Origin: Verrucomicrobia subdivision 6 bacterium
GTDB lineage: Bacteria > Verrucomicrobiota > Verrucomicrobiia > Methylacidiphilales > Verrucolacustridaceae
Length of the DNA: 37,854 bases
Reading direction: 5' to 3'
Assembly (NCBI GenBank): GCA_947466515.1
Contig: CANIEM010000014.1
Location: 1-37,854, forward strand
In this document: positions 1 through 8,964 of the stretch, in pieces
Layout: every line of letters starts with the position of its first letter
How positions within the stretch are numbered: position 1 is the stretch's first letter
Made by a program: the position numbers and the translations under genes
The notes under the pieces: generated by a model
The model's database searches: none
Told to the model about the DNA's origin: nothing
What the model saw: the letters and a program-made list of their open reading frames with translations, nothing else

Positions 1-168
1 AAGATCAAAGAATTAATTACGACCAATACCACTCCCCAACCTGACATGCCCGGAGTTCACACCAAAGTGCTCTGCGTCGCCCCCCTCTTAGGGGAAGCCA
101 TTCTACGGATTCACGAAGGCGAGTCGGTCTCTTCCTTGTTTGAAATCCGAGCCGGCGTCAAAACCTAA
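1..168 (+). CDS. prs: Ribose-phosphate pyrophosphokinase, C-terminal end (partial)
   Basis: This is the last 55 codons of a gene that begins before the window, ending at TAA 166-168. The visible tail contains a VLCVAPLLGEAI segment followed by RIHEGESVSSLFE, which is the highly conserved C-terminus of PRPP synthetase. The enzyme makes 5-phosphoribosyl-1-pyrophosphate from ribose 5-phosphate and ATP for nucleotide, histidine, tryptophan and NAD synthesis in the cytoplasm. It converges on the deoxyhypusine synthase-like gene, with 9 bases between the stops. The identification rests only on the tail, but that tail is diagnostic. Confidence 0.93.
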   Translation, partial: KIKELITTNTTPQPDMPGVHTKVLCVAPLLGEAILRIHEGESVSSLFEIRAGVKT

Positions 169-177
169 GACCAAAAC

Positions 178-1152
178 TTACTTCCCTAGAACGTAGGCGA
201 AGAGCAGTGGCGCCACAATTGTGGCATCCGATTCAATGACAAACCGCGGGGTTTTTCCACCCAATTTTCCCCAAGTGATTTTCTCGTTCGGTACCGCTCC
301 AGAATACGATCCATAACTCGTTGTCGAATCACTGATCTGACAGAAGTAAGACCAGAGTGGGACCCCTGTTTTGCGCAGATCTTGATGCAACATCGGCACT
401 ACGCATATAGGAAAATCCCCAGCAATCCCACCTCCAATCTGGAAAAACCCTAAGGGAGTGTCTTGAGTCTTCTGGTACCAATCCGCAAAAGAGATCATGT
501 ACTCGATACCACTTTTCATCAGTGTGGGTGAGCTGACGTGCCTCTGAATACAGGCCGCGGCAAACATATTTCCTAAGGTGGAATCTTCCCAACCAGGCAC
601 AACAATCGGAATGTTCTTCTTCGCCGCGGCCATCATCCAAGAATCTTTGGGATCAATTTGGTAAAACTTCTCCAGCAACCCCATTTGCAGCACTTCGTAG
701 AAATACTCATGCGGGAAACGCCGAGCCCCAGCTTGATCATCCCGCTTCCATAACTCAATAATCACCCCTTCAATCCGTCTCATCGCCTCCTGCTCAGGAA
801 TGCAGGTATCCGTCACTCGATTGAGATGCTCTTTCAAAAGCTTCTCCTCGTCCTTTGAGGTTAAGTGTCGGTACTCAGGAATTCGCCGGTAGTGATCGTG
901 GGCCACCAAGTTATAGACGTCCTCCTCTAAATTCGCCCCCGTGCAGCTGATGGCATGAACTTTGTCCTGCCGAATCATTTCCGCCAGAGATAAACCCAAC
1001 TCCGCGGTGCTCATCGCTCCTGCTAAGGTGACCAGCATCCGTCCACCATCCGCAATATGTTTGCGGTAAGCCATCCCCGCATCCTTAACCACCGCCGCAT
1101 TAAAATGGCGATAGTGGTGATCGATAAATTTAGAAACCGGTCCTTCAGACAT
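178..1152 (-). CDS. Deoxyhypusine synthase-like protein
   Basis: The protein is 324 residues and starts MSEGPVSKFIDHHYRHFNAA, the usual start of the bacterial deoxyhypusine synthase-like family. The NAD-binding signature LVTLAGAMSTAELG and the SCTGANLEEDVYN segment are intact. The catalytic lysine lies in the motif ITWGKL near residue 296, where DHS forms its butylimine intermediate. Classical DHS transfers an aminobutyl group from spermidine to eIF5A. Bacteria have no eIF5A, so members of this family act on other acceptors, and some relatives are homospermidine synthases. The substrate cannot be told from sequence. The ATG at 1152 was preferred over codons further upstream because those would overlap the preceding DUF983 gene and extend past the family N-terminus. 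AAGGGGA lies upstream of it at a rather long spacing. Confidence 0.88.
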   Translation of the reverse strand: MSEGPVSKFIDHHYRHFNAAVVKDAGMAYRKHIADGGRMLVTLAGAMSTAELGLSLAEMIRQDKVHAISCTGANLEEDVYNLVAHDHYRRIPEYRHLTSKDEEKLLKEHLNRVTDTCIPEQEAMRRIEGVIIELWKRDDQAGARRFPHEYFYEVLQMGLLEKFYQIDPKDSWMMAAAKKNIPIVVPGWEDSTLGNMFAAACIQRHVSSPTLMKSGIEYMISFADWYQKTQDTPLGFFQIGGGIAGDFPICVVPMLHQDLRKTGVPLWSYFCQISDSTTSYGSYSGAVPNEKITWGKLGGKTPRFVIESDATIVAPLLFAYVLGK

Positions 1153-1192
1153 GCACGAGCAGTTTCCCCTTGATCCCAAGAACTTGACAAGA

Positions 1193-1648
1193 CTATTCGA
1201 TATTTTCTCTCTTCCTTTTGTGTCGAACATGAGGATCACAAAAATGATCCATCGCCAGAAAAAAGGATTTTGCGTGTCGGGCTAAAAGAATGCTCAGGAG
1301 CGGCGCCGGTAATACCGTTAAACAAAATATCAGTTGAGGACTCCACTCCGTCCAGTAACGCAGAACGAAATAGAGGGCCATCCCTCCCAAAGCTACCACT
1401 CCGTAGTTCACGCCCCAGATCGCCAGAAGAAAATAACCAGGCTCCCGCTCAAAGGCATACCCACAGTAGGGACATCCGTCATTGGGTGTGAACCAGCTGG
1501 AGAGAGACTTAACATTCTTCCAAGGGTGAAAGAGCTGCGTTTTTCCACAAGTCGGACAGAGCAGAGCCAAAGCCCTACGCCCATACAACAGCGCCTTCCC
1601 AAACGTTCTGGGAGCCTGAGCCGTCAAATCTCCGATCCCATGATTCAT
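1193..1648 (-). CDS. DUF983 zinc-ribbon membrane protein
   Basis: This 151-residue protein has a CPTCG...CPYCG pair of knuckles (residues about 30-70), followed by two hydrophobic segments, and a basic C-terminus (RHKRKREN). That is the DUF983 layout: a small zinc-ribbon plus two transmembrane helices, of unknown function. The start ATG at 1648 overlaps the rlmH stop by four bases (ATGA), so the two are probably translationally coupled. An upstream start would lie deeper inside rlmH. The gene is the third in a minus-strand run of pepF, rlmH, DUF983 and the DHS-like gene. Confidence 0.82.
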   Translation of the reverse strand: MNHGIGDLTAQAPRTFGKALLYGRRALALLCPTCGKTQLFHPWKNVKSLSSWFTPNDGCPYCGYAFEREPGYFLLAIWGVNYGVVALGGMALYFVLRYWTEWSPQLIFCLTVLPAPLLSILLARHAKSFFLAMDHFCDPHVRHKRKRENIE

Positions 1649-2076
1649 ACGCGGTGATAAGGATGGCCCGCTCGCCAACTTTCTAACCGATAAATCTGCT
1701 CGAGAAGCACTACCAAAGCTAAGTCATGGGAAAGAGTCTGGGGACCTAAAGAGCGCACCACATCACAACTCGTTCGGAAACCTTCCGAATGCCCATCTGC
1801 CCCGCCAATCATCCAAGCGATTTTTGTTCGGCCCGCCCTCTCCCACTGTTCCCACTCCGTCCGCCAATCCTGCGTACTGCGCGCCTGTCCCAAAGGATCT
1901 AGACAGATCTTGCACATTCCTTTTCCTTTCTCACTCATATCCACTTCCATGCTTTTCCCCTCGCGAATAACCACTAACTCACAAGGTACAAATCCATTAA
2001 TTCTTTTTGTGTATTCTTCAGTCGCCACCCTGGCCCAACCTGCGGGACGACCCACCATACATACACGATGCTTCAT
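1645..2076 (-). CDS. rlmH: 23S rRNA (pseudouridine-1915 N3) methyltransferase RlmH
   Basis: A 143-residue SPOUT-family methyltransferase. The SAM-binding knot motif IGGADGHS is followed by LSHDLALVVLLEQIYR and ends GHPYHRV, the near-invariant tail of RlmH (YbeA), where the histidine and tyrosine sit near the active site. The enzyme methylates pseudouridine 1915 in helix 69 of 23S rRNA on the assembled 70S ribosome. The ATG at 2076 is 10 bases after the stop of the M3 peptidase gene and gives the usual family length, so the longer reading frame was trimmed. The 3' end overlaps DUF983. Confidence 0.93.
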   Translation of the reverse strand: MKHRVCMVGRPAGWARVATEEYTKRINGFVPCELVVIREGKSMEVDMSEKGKGMCKICLDPLGQARSTQDWRTEWEQWERAGRTKIAWMIGGADGHSEGFRTSCDVVRSLGPQTLSHDLALVVLLEQIYRLESWRAGHPYHRV

Positions 2077-2086
2077 CGTTTTGGCC

Positions 2087-3964
2087 CTATGATGATACAC
2101 CAAGAATCGTTTCAAGCTCCTCCACACGCTCCGCAAACAGGCCTAAAGCAGATTCGATCGGCTCAGAACTCTCCATGTCCACACCAGCTCGACGCAGTGT
2201 CTCCAACGGAGGACGTGAACCGCCCGAACGAAGGAACTCATGGACTTTGCCAACTGCCCCAACCTCGCCTTGAAGTACTCGCTGGGAAAGTGTCATCGCC
2301 GCCGAAAGCCCGATGGCATACTTATAGACATAGAAAGCACTGTAGAAATGAGGAATCCGCAAGCATTCTAACTCCAAGGGGGCTTCAATCTCAAGAACCT
2401 CCCCAAGGTAACTCTCTAAAAGCTCGCGATAAGCGATGCGGAAAAAGTCCAAAGTTAAGGCCACCCCTTTTTCCTCCGCCTCGTGTATCTTTTGCTCGAA
2501 TTCGGCAAACATCACCTGCCGATATAAAGTTCCTCGGATATCATCAATTTGACGATTCAGAATGTAAGCCCGCAAGGTTTTGTCCTTCTTTGCGGGACCT
2601 TCTAAATAAGCGTGGGTCAAAAGCTCCTCATTGAAGGTGGAGGCCACCTCCGCCAGAAAAATAGGATAGTGGGCATCTTGAAAGAGTTGAGTGCGCTGAC
2701 TCATCCAACTGTGCATCGAGTGCCCAGCTTCATGAGCCAACGTATATACATCCGCCAGAACATCCTCCCGATAGTTCATCAAGATGTAGGGCGGGTTGCC
2801 GTAGCTCCCACTGGAAAATGCTCCACTCCTCTTTCCTCGATTCTCATAGCGATCGACCCATCGGCTCTCCCCTAATCCCCGAGCTAAAGTCGCCGAGTAC
2901 TCCTCCCCTAGCGGCGCGGTGGCCTGAGTCACCATCGTAGCGGCTTCGGCAAAGGAGGTCTTTTTTTCAGCCACAGGAACGATGGGAACTTGCAGATCCG
3001 CCGCTCGAAGCTGCTCCAGCCCTAAGATTTTTTTCCTTAGGCGGTGATACCTCTGCAGCGGCCCAAGATTTTTCCGCACCGACGCAATTAGGTTATCCAC
3101 CACCGAGCCGGGCACTCGATCAGGGAAAAGAGCATGGTCTCGAGCCGAGGGATGCTTCCTTGCCCGTGCCCGAAAAACATCCGTCCTCACAGAAGTGGCT
3201 AAGGTCGCAGACAAGGAAAAGGCATGTCGTTCGAACTCCTCATAATACTTCTGCCAAGCCAATCGCCGAACTTCAGTCGATCGCCTCTGCAACAAGGAAG
3301 CAAATGTCCCATGCGTCAACTCCACCTCCCGCCCGTCTTCGTCCCGCACCAGACCGAAGCGGAAATCGACGTTAATTAACTGTGAGAATATCTCATCTGC
3401 GCCTCCCAGCGCTGGACCCGCCAAAGTCAAAAGACGCTCCTCTCCTTCAGGTAGAATATGCGGACGCTGACGCCGTATTCGCTCTAAGCTTCCTTTCCAC
3501 TCCGCCAAACAGGGTTGCCCCAATAACTTACCCCACGAATCGTCTTCTATCCTCATCAGCTCAGGAAGGAACCACGCCATCTCTTCGCTCAACCGAGTCA
3601 GCAAGAACTCCAAGCGCAATGCCCGATCCCGCGCCGAGCCGTCCGCTCCGTCCTCAGCCACTTTCAAACTAGCGTACTGGCCCAATCGCTCCGCCAGTAG
3701 ATCGATCTCCTTCTCTTTCTCTAAAGCGCCGAGCAAACCCTCCCCCTTAGCCAGATGCCCTTTCCACTTAATCATGACCCCTTCATAACTACGTAACCGT
3801 TCCAAATTCTTTTCCCATTCTGCCGAAGTGGCGAAAAGGGGACGCAAATCCCAAGTGTCTGCTTCCGCCACCTCATGCCTCTGCTTCAGGGCTTGCGCGG
3901 AAAGTAACTTTGAAACCATGGAGGCCACCCAGAGAGATTGCTCTAGGATACGACCGCGCACCAT
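2087..3964 (-). CDS. pepF: M3B family oligoendopeptidase F
   Basis: A cytoplasmic zinc metallopeptidase of about 625 residues. It has the HEAGH zinc motif near residues 411-415 and the third ligand glutamate about 25 residues later in FLAEVASTFNEEL, which is the M3B (PepF) arrangement. The N-terminal part contains the usual TWDLRPLF segment. Members cut peptides of roughly 7-17 residues. The start was set at ATG 3964 because GGAGG lies five bases upstream; a GTG six bases earlier is in frame but is overlapped by that site. It is the first gene of the minus-strand run leading to rlmH. A divergent DUF1232 gene begins 47 bases away. Confidence 0.9.
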   Translation of the reverse strand: MVRGRILEQSLWVASMVSKLLSAQALKQRHEVAEADTWDLRPLFATSAEWEKNLERLRSYEGVMIKWKGHLAKGEGLLGALEKEKEIDLLAERLGQYASLKVAEDGADGSARDRALRLEFLLTRLSEEMAWFLPELMRIEDDSWGKLLGQPCLAEWKGSLERIRRQRPHILPEGEERLLTLAGPALGGADEIFSQLINVDFRFGLVRDEDGREVELTHGTFASLLQRRSTEVRRLAWQKYYEEFERHAFSLSATLATSVRTDVFRARARKHPSARDHALFPDRVPGSVVDNLIASVRKNLGPLQRYHRLRKKILGLEQLRAADLQVPIVPVAEKKTSFAEAATMVTQATAPLGEEYSATLARGLGESRWVDRYENRGKRSGAFSSGSYGNPPYILMNYREDVLADVYTLAHEAGHSMHSWMSQRTQLFQDAHYPIFLAEVASTFNEELLTHAYLEGPAKKDKTLRAYILNRQIDDIRGTLYRQVMFAEFEQKIHEAEEKGVALTLDFFRIAYRELLESYLGEVLEIEAPLELECLRIPHFYSAFYVYKYAIGLSAAMTLSQRVLQGEVGAVGKVHEFLRSGGSRPPLETLRRAGVDMESSEPIESALGLFAERVEELETILGVSS

Positions 3965-4011
3965 CTTCACCTCCGCTTGCCGTCCGCCATCTTTTCCTTC
4001 AACCTATTCTC

Positions 4012-4416
4012 ATGACTGAGGCCTCTTTTTTCGCGCAACGGGGAGCCAACCGCGTTACCCCCAAAATCATGCAAAACCTTTTACACCGTCTCCCTATGCT
4101 CAAGGCGGAATTCACCCAAATTCAGGCTCCCAAGTTTCCTCATCTGGTGGACCAACTTGAGTTTCTCGCTGACGTCGTCGAAGACGTGGCTGAAGGCGCC
4201 TACACAGATCTGCCTTATTCCGCCGCTACCGCCTCCGCTTTTGCCCTTATCTACACTCATCGCCTCCTCGATATCATTCCCGATTTCGTGTCCAATATTA
4301 GCTTCGAGGACGATTCCGCAGTCGTCCGAGTGGTCCTCGCCCTCTACGAAAAGGATTTCGAAAAATACGCCCTTGCCCAGCATCTGAACTGGAAGAAAAT
4401 TACTCTTAAGCCCTAA
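4012..4416 (+). CDS. DUF1232 (YkvA-like) protein
   Basis: A 134-residue protein with one hydrophobic stretch, LIYTHRLLDIIPDFV, followed by an acidic DD pair. This matches the DUF1232 core (helix, DxIPD, then a conserved Asp-Asp). The function of the family is unknown. ATG 4012 gives a compact product; upstream codons in the same frame would reach into the divergent pepF. It is followed after 16 bases by the rhomboid-like gene, with which it is probably co-transcribed. There is no clear Shine-Dalgarno site. Family assignment is moderate because only the short core is recognisable. Confidence 0.66.
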   Translation: MTEASFFAQRGANRVTPKIMQNLLHRLPMLKAEFTQIQAPKFPHLVDQLEFLADVVEDVAEGAYTDLPYSAATASAFALIYTHRLLDIIPDFVSNISFEDDSAVVRVVLALYEKDFEKYALAQHLNWKKITLKP

Positions 4417-4432
4417 TCGGCTTTCTCGGCGT

Positions 4433-5059
4433 ATGAGCCCCGCGGGTTGGACCGATAATCTCGAACACTACCTTGGACGTTGGGCAGTGCCCTATCTCAC
4501 CCGTGGTCTCGTCGCCATGAATGCAGGGGCTTGGCTCCTCAATCTCGCCTCACCAGGATTCTCCTCAATTTTGAAATTAGAACCCGCCCTCATCGTCCAA
4601 GGGGAGTACTGGCGTCTCCTCACCTTTCTCTTTGTTCCACCCTCTTCAGCCCACCCTATTTTCCTGCTTCTTTTTCTCTGGTTCCTCTGGTCGATCGGCG
4701 ATGCCTTGGAACAAACTTGGGGATCCTTTCACCTAAATCTTTATCTACTTCTGGGGGTCACCGCCGTTGTCCTCGTCGCATTTTTCGGCCCTTCCGTTCC
4801 AGTGAATCCATTCTACTTACACAACTCGCTCTTCCTTGGCTTCGCGACCACTCTTCCTGACCAAAAGGTCTTCTTCTTCCCCATCCCCATCCCACTTTCG
4901 GTTCGCTGGGTCGCCGCCATCAGCTCCGCCCTCCTCTTTCTGCCTGCTCTCTTTCAACCGATCATACTTCCAGGAATTCTCGCTGGCCTCTTGGGCTACT
5001 TTGCCTTTTTCGCTCCCCCATTTTTCTCCGAGCTCTGGAACCGGTTCCGTCATCGTTGA
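4433..5059 (+). CDS. Rhomboid-like membrane protein without catalytic residues
   Basis: A 208-residue integral membrane protein with about six hydrophobic segments. The N-terminal part (LVAMNAGAWLLN, then GEYWRLLTFLFV) matches the first helix and the L1 loop WR motif of rhomboids. The expected GxSG serine motif is missing: the corresponding helix reads YLHNSLFLGFATT, and no histidine is seen in the last helices. It is therefore probably a pseudoprotease of the derlin/iRhom kind rather than an active intramembrane protease. Its stop overlaps the TTG start of the L,D-transpeptidase gene by three bases. Confidence 0.7.
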   Translation: MSPAGWTDNLEHYLGRWAVPYLTRGLVAMNAGAWLLNLASPGFSSILKLEPALIVQGEYWRLLTFLFVPPSSAHPIFLLLFLWFLWSIGDALEQTWGSFHLNLYLLLGVTAVVLVAFFGPSVPVNPFYLHNSLFLGFATTLPDQKVFFFPIPIPLSVRWVAAISSALLFLPALFQPIILPGILAGLLGYFAFFAPPFFSELWNRFRHR

Positions 5060-5802
5060 ACTCCCTACTGCGCTGCACTCTCGCTGGTCTTTTCCTCGTC
5101 CCCCTCAATTCCTCCGTCTCCGCCACCAACCTCATCCCCGATAAGACTCGGGTCTTGCTCCTAGCCGTGACCGATGAATGGAACACCACCACAACCACTC
5201 TCCAGCTCTTTCGCCGAACTCTTCCCGCCTCTTCCTGGACCGCAATCGGTCCTTCCCCACAGATTCACCTTGGTCGAAATGGACTCGCTTGGGGTCGAGG
5301 AATTCATCCTCCTCAAAAAGGAGTCCAGAAGCGCGAAGGCGATAAAAAATCTCCCGCAGGAATCTTTTCACTGGGCTCCATTCTTTACGGATACGCCGAC
5401 CAACTCTCCATTCCAGGTTGGCGCTACCACTGCGTTTCCGATCGCGATCTTTGGATCGAAGATTCATCCTCTCTCAACTACAACCGCCATCTCATTCTCA
5501 ATCCTCACGAGCCCTTTCCCGATAACCACCTTTTCGATCGCATGCGACAAGACGACCCAGCCCATGCCCTAAAGCTTTTTATTCAACACAACGCTCCGCC
5601 TCGTGCTGAACCGGGCGCGGGCAGCGCCATCTTTTTTCATATTTCTCGCAGTACCAACTCCGTTACAACGGGATGCACTTCCATGAGTGAGGTTGATCTT
5701 CGAAACCTACTAACTTCTTTCTCACCCCTCGACCACCCCCTCTACATCCTTTTGCCCCGCTCTGAATACTATCGCCTCCGAGCCTCATGGAGGCTTCCTT
5801 AA
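5056..5802 (+). CDS. L,D-transpeptidase catalytic-domain protein
   Basis: A 248-residue exported protein. A hydrophobic N-terminus (LLRCTLAGLFLVPL) looks like a signal peptide. The catalytic region near the C-terminus contains IFFHI (His 195) and TTGCTSMS (Cys 207), the YkuD-type pairing of histidine and nucleophilic cysteine in the variant that reads TTGCT instead of SHGC. Such enzymes make 3-3 cross-links in peptidoglycan or attach proteins to it in the periplasm. The proposed start is TTG 5056, overlapping the upstream stop; no ATG lies before the signal peptide. The next gene, a symporter, starts directly after the stop. Confidence 0.82.
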   Translation: MNSLLRCTLAGLFLVPLNSSVSATNLIPDKTRVLLLAVTDEWNTTTTTLQLFRRTLPASSWTAIGPSPQIHLGRNGLAWGRGIHPPQKGVQKREGDKKSPAGIFSLGSILYGYADQLSIPGWRYHCVSDRDLWIEDSSSLNYNRHLILNPHEPFPDNHLFDRMRQDDPAHALKLFIQHNAPPRAEPGAGSAIFFHISRSTNSVTTGCTSMSEVDLRNLLTSFSPLDHPLYILLPRSEYYRLRASWRLP

Positions 5803-7416
5803 GTGCAGTCCATGCAACCCATTCTTTTCGACGGTTTGATTATCTTTACCTACTTCGTCGCGATTATCGGAATCGGTCTCGCCGCCTCCCGTCGTCAGAC
5901 CTCACTACAAGACTACGCCCTCGGTGGTCGCTCGATGCCATGGTGGGCTGTTCTTGCTTCAATCTTAGCTGCTGAAATTAGTGCCGCCACTTTTCTTGGA
6001 GCTCCAGGGGAAGGATATGAGCTACGCAACTTCACCTACGCCCAGCTCGCTCTAGGCACAATCCTTGCTCGGATTTTCTTCAGCTGGATCTTTATCAAGC
6101 CCTACTACACCTACCGCGTCGTCTCCATTTACGAGTTCCTTGAAATTCGCTTCGGACCCACCTCCCGCCAGGCCGCCAGCGCAATTTTCCTCATTACCCG
6201 AGCCTTAGCCAGTGGCACCCGCCTCTACGTCGCTGCCATTATTCTCGTTCTCGGATACGAGATGATGTCAGGAAAGCACCCCTCCGATTCCCAAGAGCTC
6301 CTCATCACCTTTACCGCCTTGGCCATTCTTGTCGGACTTACCGCACTCTATACCGTCGCTGGAGGGATCAAAGCAGTGGTCTGGACCGATGTTATCCAAG
6401 CCGTCGTTATGTTCTCAGGCCTCGGTTTTGTACTCTGGCATTTAGCTCAATCCATTCCCAACGGCTGGCAAGGCTTTCAGGCGAAACTGCAGCAACCTGG
6501 GGATCTAACTCTCTGGAGCCTTGGCCCCATCCACCAAGGAAGCCTCCTCACCCAAATCAAAGGCATTCTCGAAAGCGAATACACTCTTTGGACCGCTTTC
6601 TTTGCCGCAACTTTTGTCACCATGGCCACACACGGAACCGATCAAGATATGGTACAGCGAATGCTCACCGCAAAGAATCCTGCCCGTAGCCGCCTCGCCC
6701 TCGTAGCCTCAGGCTTGGCCGACATTCCCATCGTCATGGCTTTCCTCACCATCGGAATCCTTCTCTGGGTGCACTACCAGTACACACCCGATCCCCATCT
6801 CCCCACCCGCAACGCCCACGTCTTCGCCTACTATATCCTTCACGGTCTGCCCGCAGGCCTGCGCGGGCTCCTCGTCGCAGGTATTTTTGCCACCGCCATG
6901 GGCTCCCTCAGTACCGCCCTTAATGCTCTCGCCACCTCTTGGGTGCGTGATTGGTACGAACCGTTTCTAGCCCCTCGTCTCCACTCTCCAAATTCCTTAA
7001 CAGCGGCTCGCTGGGCCACTGCGACATTTTCACTCATTCTTGTTCTCATCGGCGGCGCCACTGCTTGGATCGTTATCTCGAACCCCACATCACGAATTCT
7101 ACCCATCGTCCTAGGAATTTTTGGTTACACCTACGGATCTCTTCTCGGTATTTTTCTTCTCGGCGCACTCACCAAAACCCGCGGATCTGACTATGGCAAC
7201 CTCATCGCCATGGCCGCGGGTTTTATTGCCGTGGCTATTCTCGCTGGTCTCCCGTCCGAGCTTCTTCGCCTTGCAGGGATGCCTCCTTTGCCTCGTCCTG
7301 ATTGGCTACCCCTCATCGCCTTCCCGTGGCGAATTACCTTCGGCACCGTCGTCACCTTTTTTGTCGCAATCCTTTTCCGCTCGACTCCATCGCGTCTGAC
7401 CCGTCAAAAGACTTAG
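5803..7416 (+). CDS. Sodium:solute symporter (SSS family)
   Basis: A 537-residue membrane protein with about 13 hydrophobic segments. It has the [13 protein letters not shown] motif after the first helix, the [13 protein letters not shown] segment of helix 2 and [19 protein letters not shown], which is the SSS signature region. Relatives take up sugars, amino acids, sialic acid or short acids with sodium. The substrate cannot be inferred here. The start is GTG 5803, chosen because GGAGG lies nine bases upstream; the next ATG (5812) would be badly spaced. It directly follows the L,D-transpeptidase gene. At the 3' end its TAG overlaps the stop of the convergent pdxH. Confidence 0.88.
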   Translation: MQSMQPILFDGLIIFTYFVAIIGIGLAASRRQTSLQDYALGGRSMPWWAVLASILAAEISAATFLGAPGEGYELRNFTYAQLALGTILARIFFSWIFIKPYYTYRVVSIYEFLEIRFGPTSRQAASAIFLITRALASGTRLYVAAIILVLGYEMMSGKHPSDSQELLITFTALAILVGLTALYTVAGGIKAVVWTDVIQAVVMFSGLGFVLWHLAQSIPNGWQGFQAKLQQPGDLTLWSLGPIHQGSLLTQIKGILESEYTLWTAFFAATFVTMATHGTDQDMVQRMLTAKNPARSRLALVASGLADIPIVMAFLTIGILLWVHYQYTPDPHLPTRNAHVFAYYILHGLPAGLRGLLVAGIFATAMGSLSTALNALATSWVRDWYEPFLAPRLHSPNSLTAARWATATFSLILVLIGGATAWIVISNPTSRILPIVLGIFGYTYGSLLGIFLLGALTKTRGSDYGNLIAMAAGFIAVAILAGLPSELLRLAGMPPLPRPDWLPLIAFPWRITFGTVVTFFVAILFRSTPSRLTRQKT

Positions 7417-8057
7417 GGGGCTAAACGCTCTTTCACCCAACTGCCCTTCACCTTTCGATAACGCAGTCGGTCGTGAAGCCGACTCCGTCGCCCTTGCCAA
7501 AACTCCCAAACTTCAGGCACCAACCGATACCCACCCCAGTTTGCAGGACGCGCTGGATTACTTCCTGCTTTTTTCTCCTGTTCCGCCCAACTTTTCTCCA
7601 GCACATCTCTCCCTGAGATCACTTCACTCTGGGGAGACGCCCAAGCCCCAATTCTCGAGCCGATCGGCCTCGAGAGATAATAAGCGTCACTCTCCTCCGC
7701 ACTAATTTTTTCCACCTTCCCCTCCAACCGCACCACCCGCTCCATCTCAACCCAATGAAACTGCAAAGCCGCCCAAGAATTTACCTCCAACTCTATTCCC
7801 TTTCGACTCCCATAGTTTGTGTACCAAACCAACCCACGCTCATCGTAACCCTTCACCAGTACAACTCGCGTGCTTGGCCGTTGCAAGGCGGAGACAGTGG
7901 CCAAAGTCATAGCATTTGGCTCGGGCACCTTCGCTGCGATAGCTTCGCGTAACCAAAGATCAAACTGCTCCAACGGATTCGCCGAAGCCTTCGCCTCGGT
8001 CAACTCCCCCCTCTCATAGCTCTTTCTTAAATCGGCAATATTGTGTTCGGAACTCAT
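7413..8057 (-). CDS. pdxH: Pyridoxine/pyridoxamine 5'-phosphate oxidase
   Basis: A 214-residue flavoenzyme. It contains NAMTLATVS near the N-terminus, [19 protein letters not shown] (FMN phosphate site) and [16 protein letters not shown] with RLHDR at the C-terminus, all PdxH hallmarks. It oxidises pyridoxine or pyridoxamine 5'-phosphate to pyridoxal 5'-phosphate using oxygen, implying that the host meets oxygen. The start at ATG 8057 was chosen because TTGGAG lies four to five bases upstream; an ATG 51 bases earlier lacks one and adds unconserved residues. It is convergent with the symporter and divergent from larE. Confidence 0.93.
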   Translation of the reverse strand: MSSEHNIADLRKSYERGELTEAKASANPLEQFDLWLREAIAAKVPEPNAMTLATVSALQRPSTRVVLVKGYDERGLVWYTNYGSRKGIELEVNSWAALQFHWVEMERVVRLEGKVEKISAEESDAYYLSRPIGSRIGAWASPQSEVISGRDVLEKSWAEQEKKAGSNPARPANWGGYRLVPEVWEFWQGRRSRLHDRLRYRKVKGSWVKERLAP

Positions 8058-8163
8058 AAAACTCCAAAAAACTAGCACATTTTCTCCTTTTTCGTACTGG
8101 TTTTGCATTTTCGTCGTTCTCCCAAGCTCGCCAAAGAATATTTCCCCACCATAATCTAATCCA

Positions 8164-8964
8164 ATGAACCCTCTTCGATCTGCAAAAGCCGATCAGCTAA
8201 ACTCCATCATCAAGGAATGGCCTTCAGCCTTCGTCGCGTACTCCGGTGGTGTCGACTCCGCTTTCCTTCTCTTCACCGCTTATCAAGTGCTGGGAGCACG
8301 CGTTACTGGCGTGCTCGGCGATTCCCCCAGCTTGCCCCGCTCCGAATATCAAGCCGCCATCGCCTTCGCCGAAAAACATCACCTCCCTTTGGAGATTCTT
8401 TCCACACAAGAAATGGCCGACCCTGCCTACATCGCCAATCCGCCTAACCGTTGCTTCTTTTGCCGAGCCGAACTCTTCCAAAGGATGTCCGACCTAGCCA
8501 CTTCCCGTGGAGTTTCCGTCCTAGCTTACGGTGAAAACGCCGACGATGCCCTCGAAGTTCGCGCAGGGCGAGATGCGGCGGGAAAGTTTTCCGTCCTCTC
8601 CCCTCTTCGGGATGCGGGTCTCACGAAAATGGAAATTCGGCAACTCGCCCGCGCCTCAGGACTGGATGTTGCTGAAAAACCCGCTGCTCCCTGCCTATCC
8701 TCACGCCTAGCTCCTGGCTTAGCTGTGTCCCTTGAGCGCCTAGCCTCGATCGAGAAAGCTGAAACCGCCGTCCGCGCCAAAGGTTTTACCGTTGTCCGCG
8801 TTCGCCACTATGGGAGCAAAGCTCTTCTTCAGGTCTCACCCCGCGAAGTTTCTCGCCTCAACGAACCATCTTTGCGGGATGATTTAGTTCGTGAAATTCT
8901 CCAAGCAGGCTTTGGCGAAGTAGAGTTTGATCCAATCGGCTATCAGGGAGCCGGTTTACGCTAA
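8164..8964 (+). CDS. larE: ATP-dependent sacrificial sulfur transferase LarE
   Basis: A 266-residue PP-loop ATPase. The N-terminal SGGVDS motif binds ATP pyrophosphate, [12 protein letters not shown] carries a CxxC pair and [14 protein letters not shown] contains the cysteine that in Lactiplantibacillus LarE donates its sulfur. LarE adds sulfur to the pyridinium nicotinic acid mononucleotide precursor of the nickel-pincer cofactor of lactate racemase-type enzymes. larB, larC and larA are not in the window. A cluster of LarE relatives may also serve other sulfur-transfer tasks. The gene ends by overlapping the stop of glf. Confidence 0.88.
   Translation: MNPLRSAKADQLNSIIKEWPSAFVAYSGGVDSAFLLFTAYQVLGARVTGVLGDSPSLPRSEYQAAIAFAEKHHLPLEILSTQEMADPAYIANPPNRCFFCRAELFQRMSDLATSRGVSVLAYGENADDALEVRAGRDAAGKFSVLSPLRDAGLTKMEIRQLARASGLDVAEKPAAPCLSSRLAPGLAVSLERLASIEKAETAVRAKGFTVVRVRHYGSKALLQVSPREVSRLNEPSLRDDLVREILQAGFGEVEFDPIGYQGAGLR

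Noticed and set aside
2068-2634. Plus-strand open frame of 188 codons
   Set aside because: It is the antisense shadow of the 3' end of the M3 peptidase gene, which has full domain support.
8164-8964. NAD synthase or asparagine synthase
   Set aside because: The SGGVDS motif is shared, but the CxxC pair and the [10 protein letters not shown] motif are specific to LarE.
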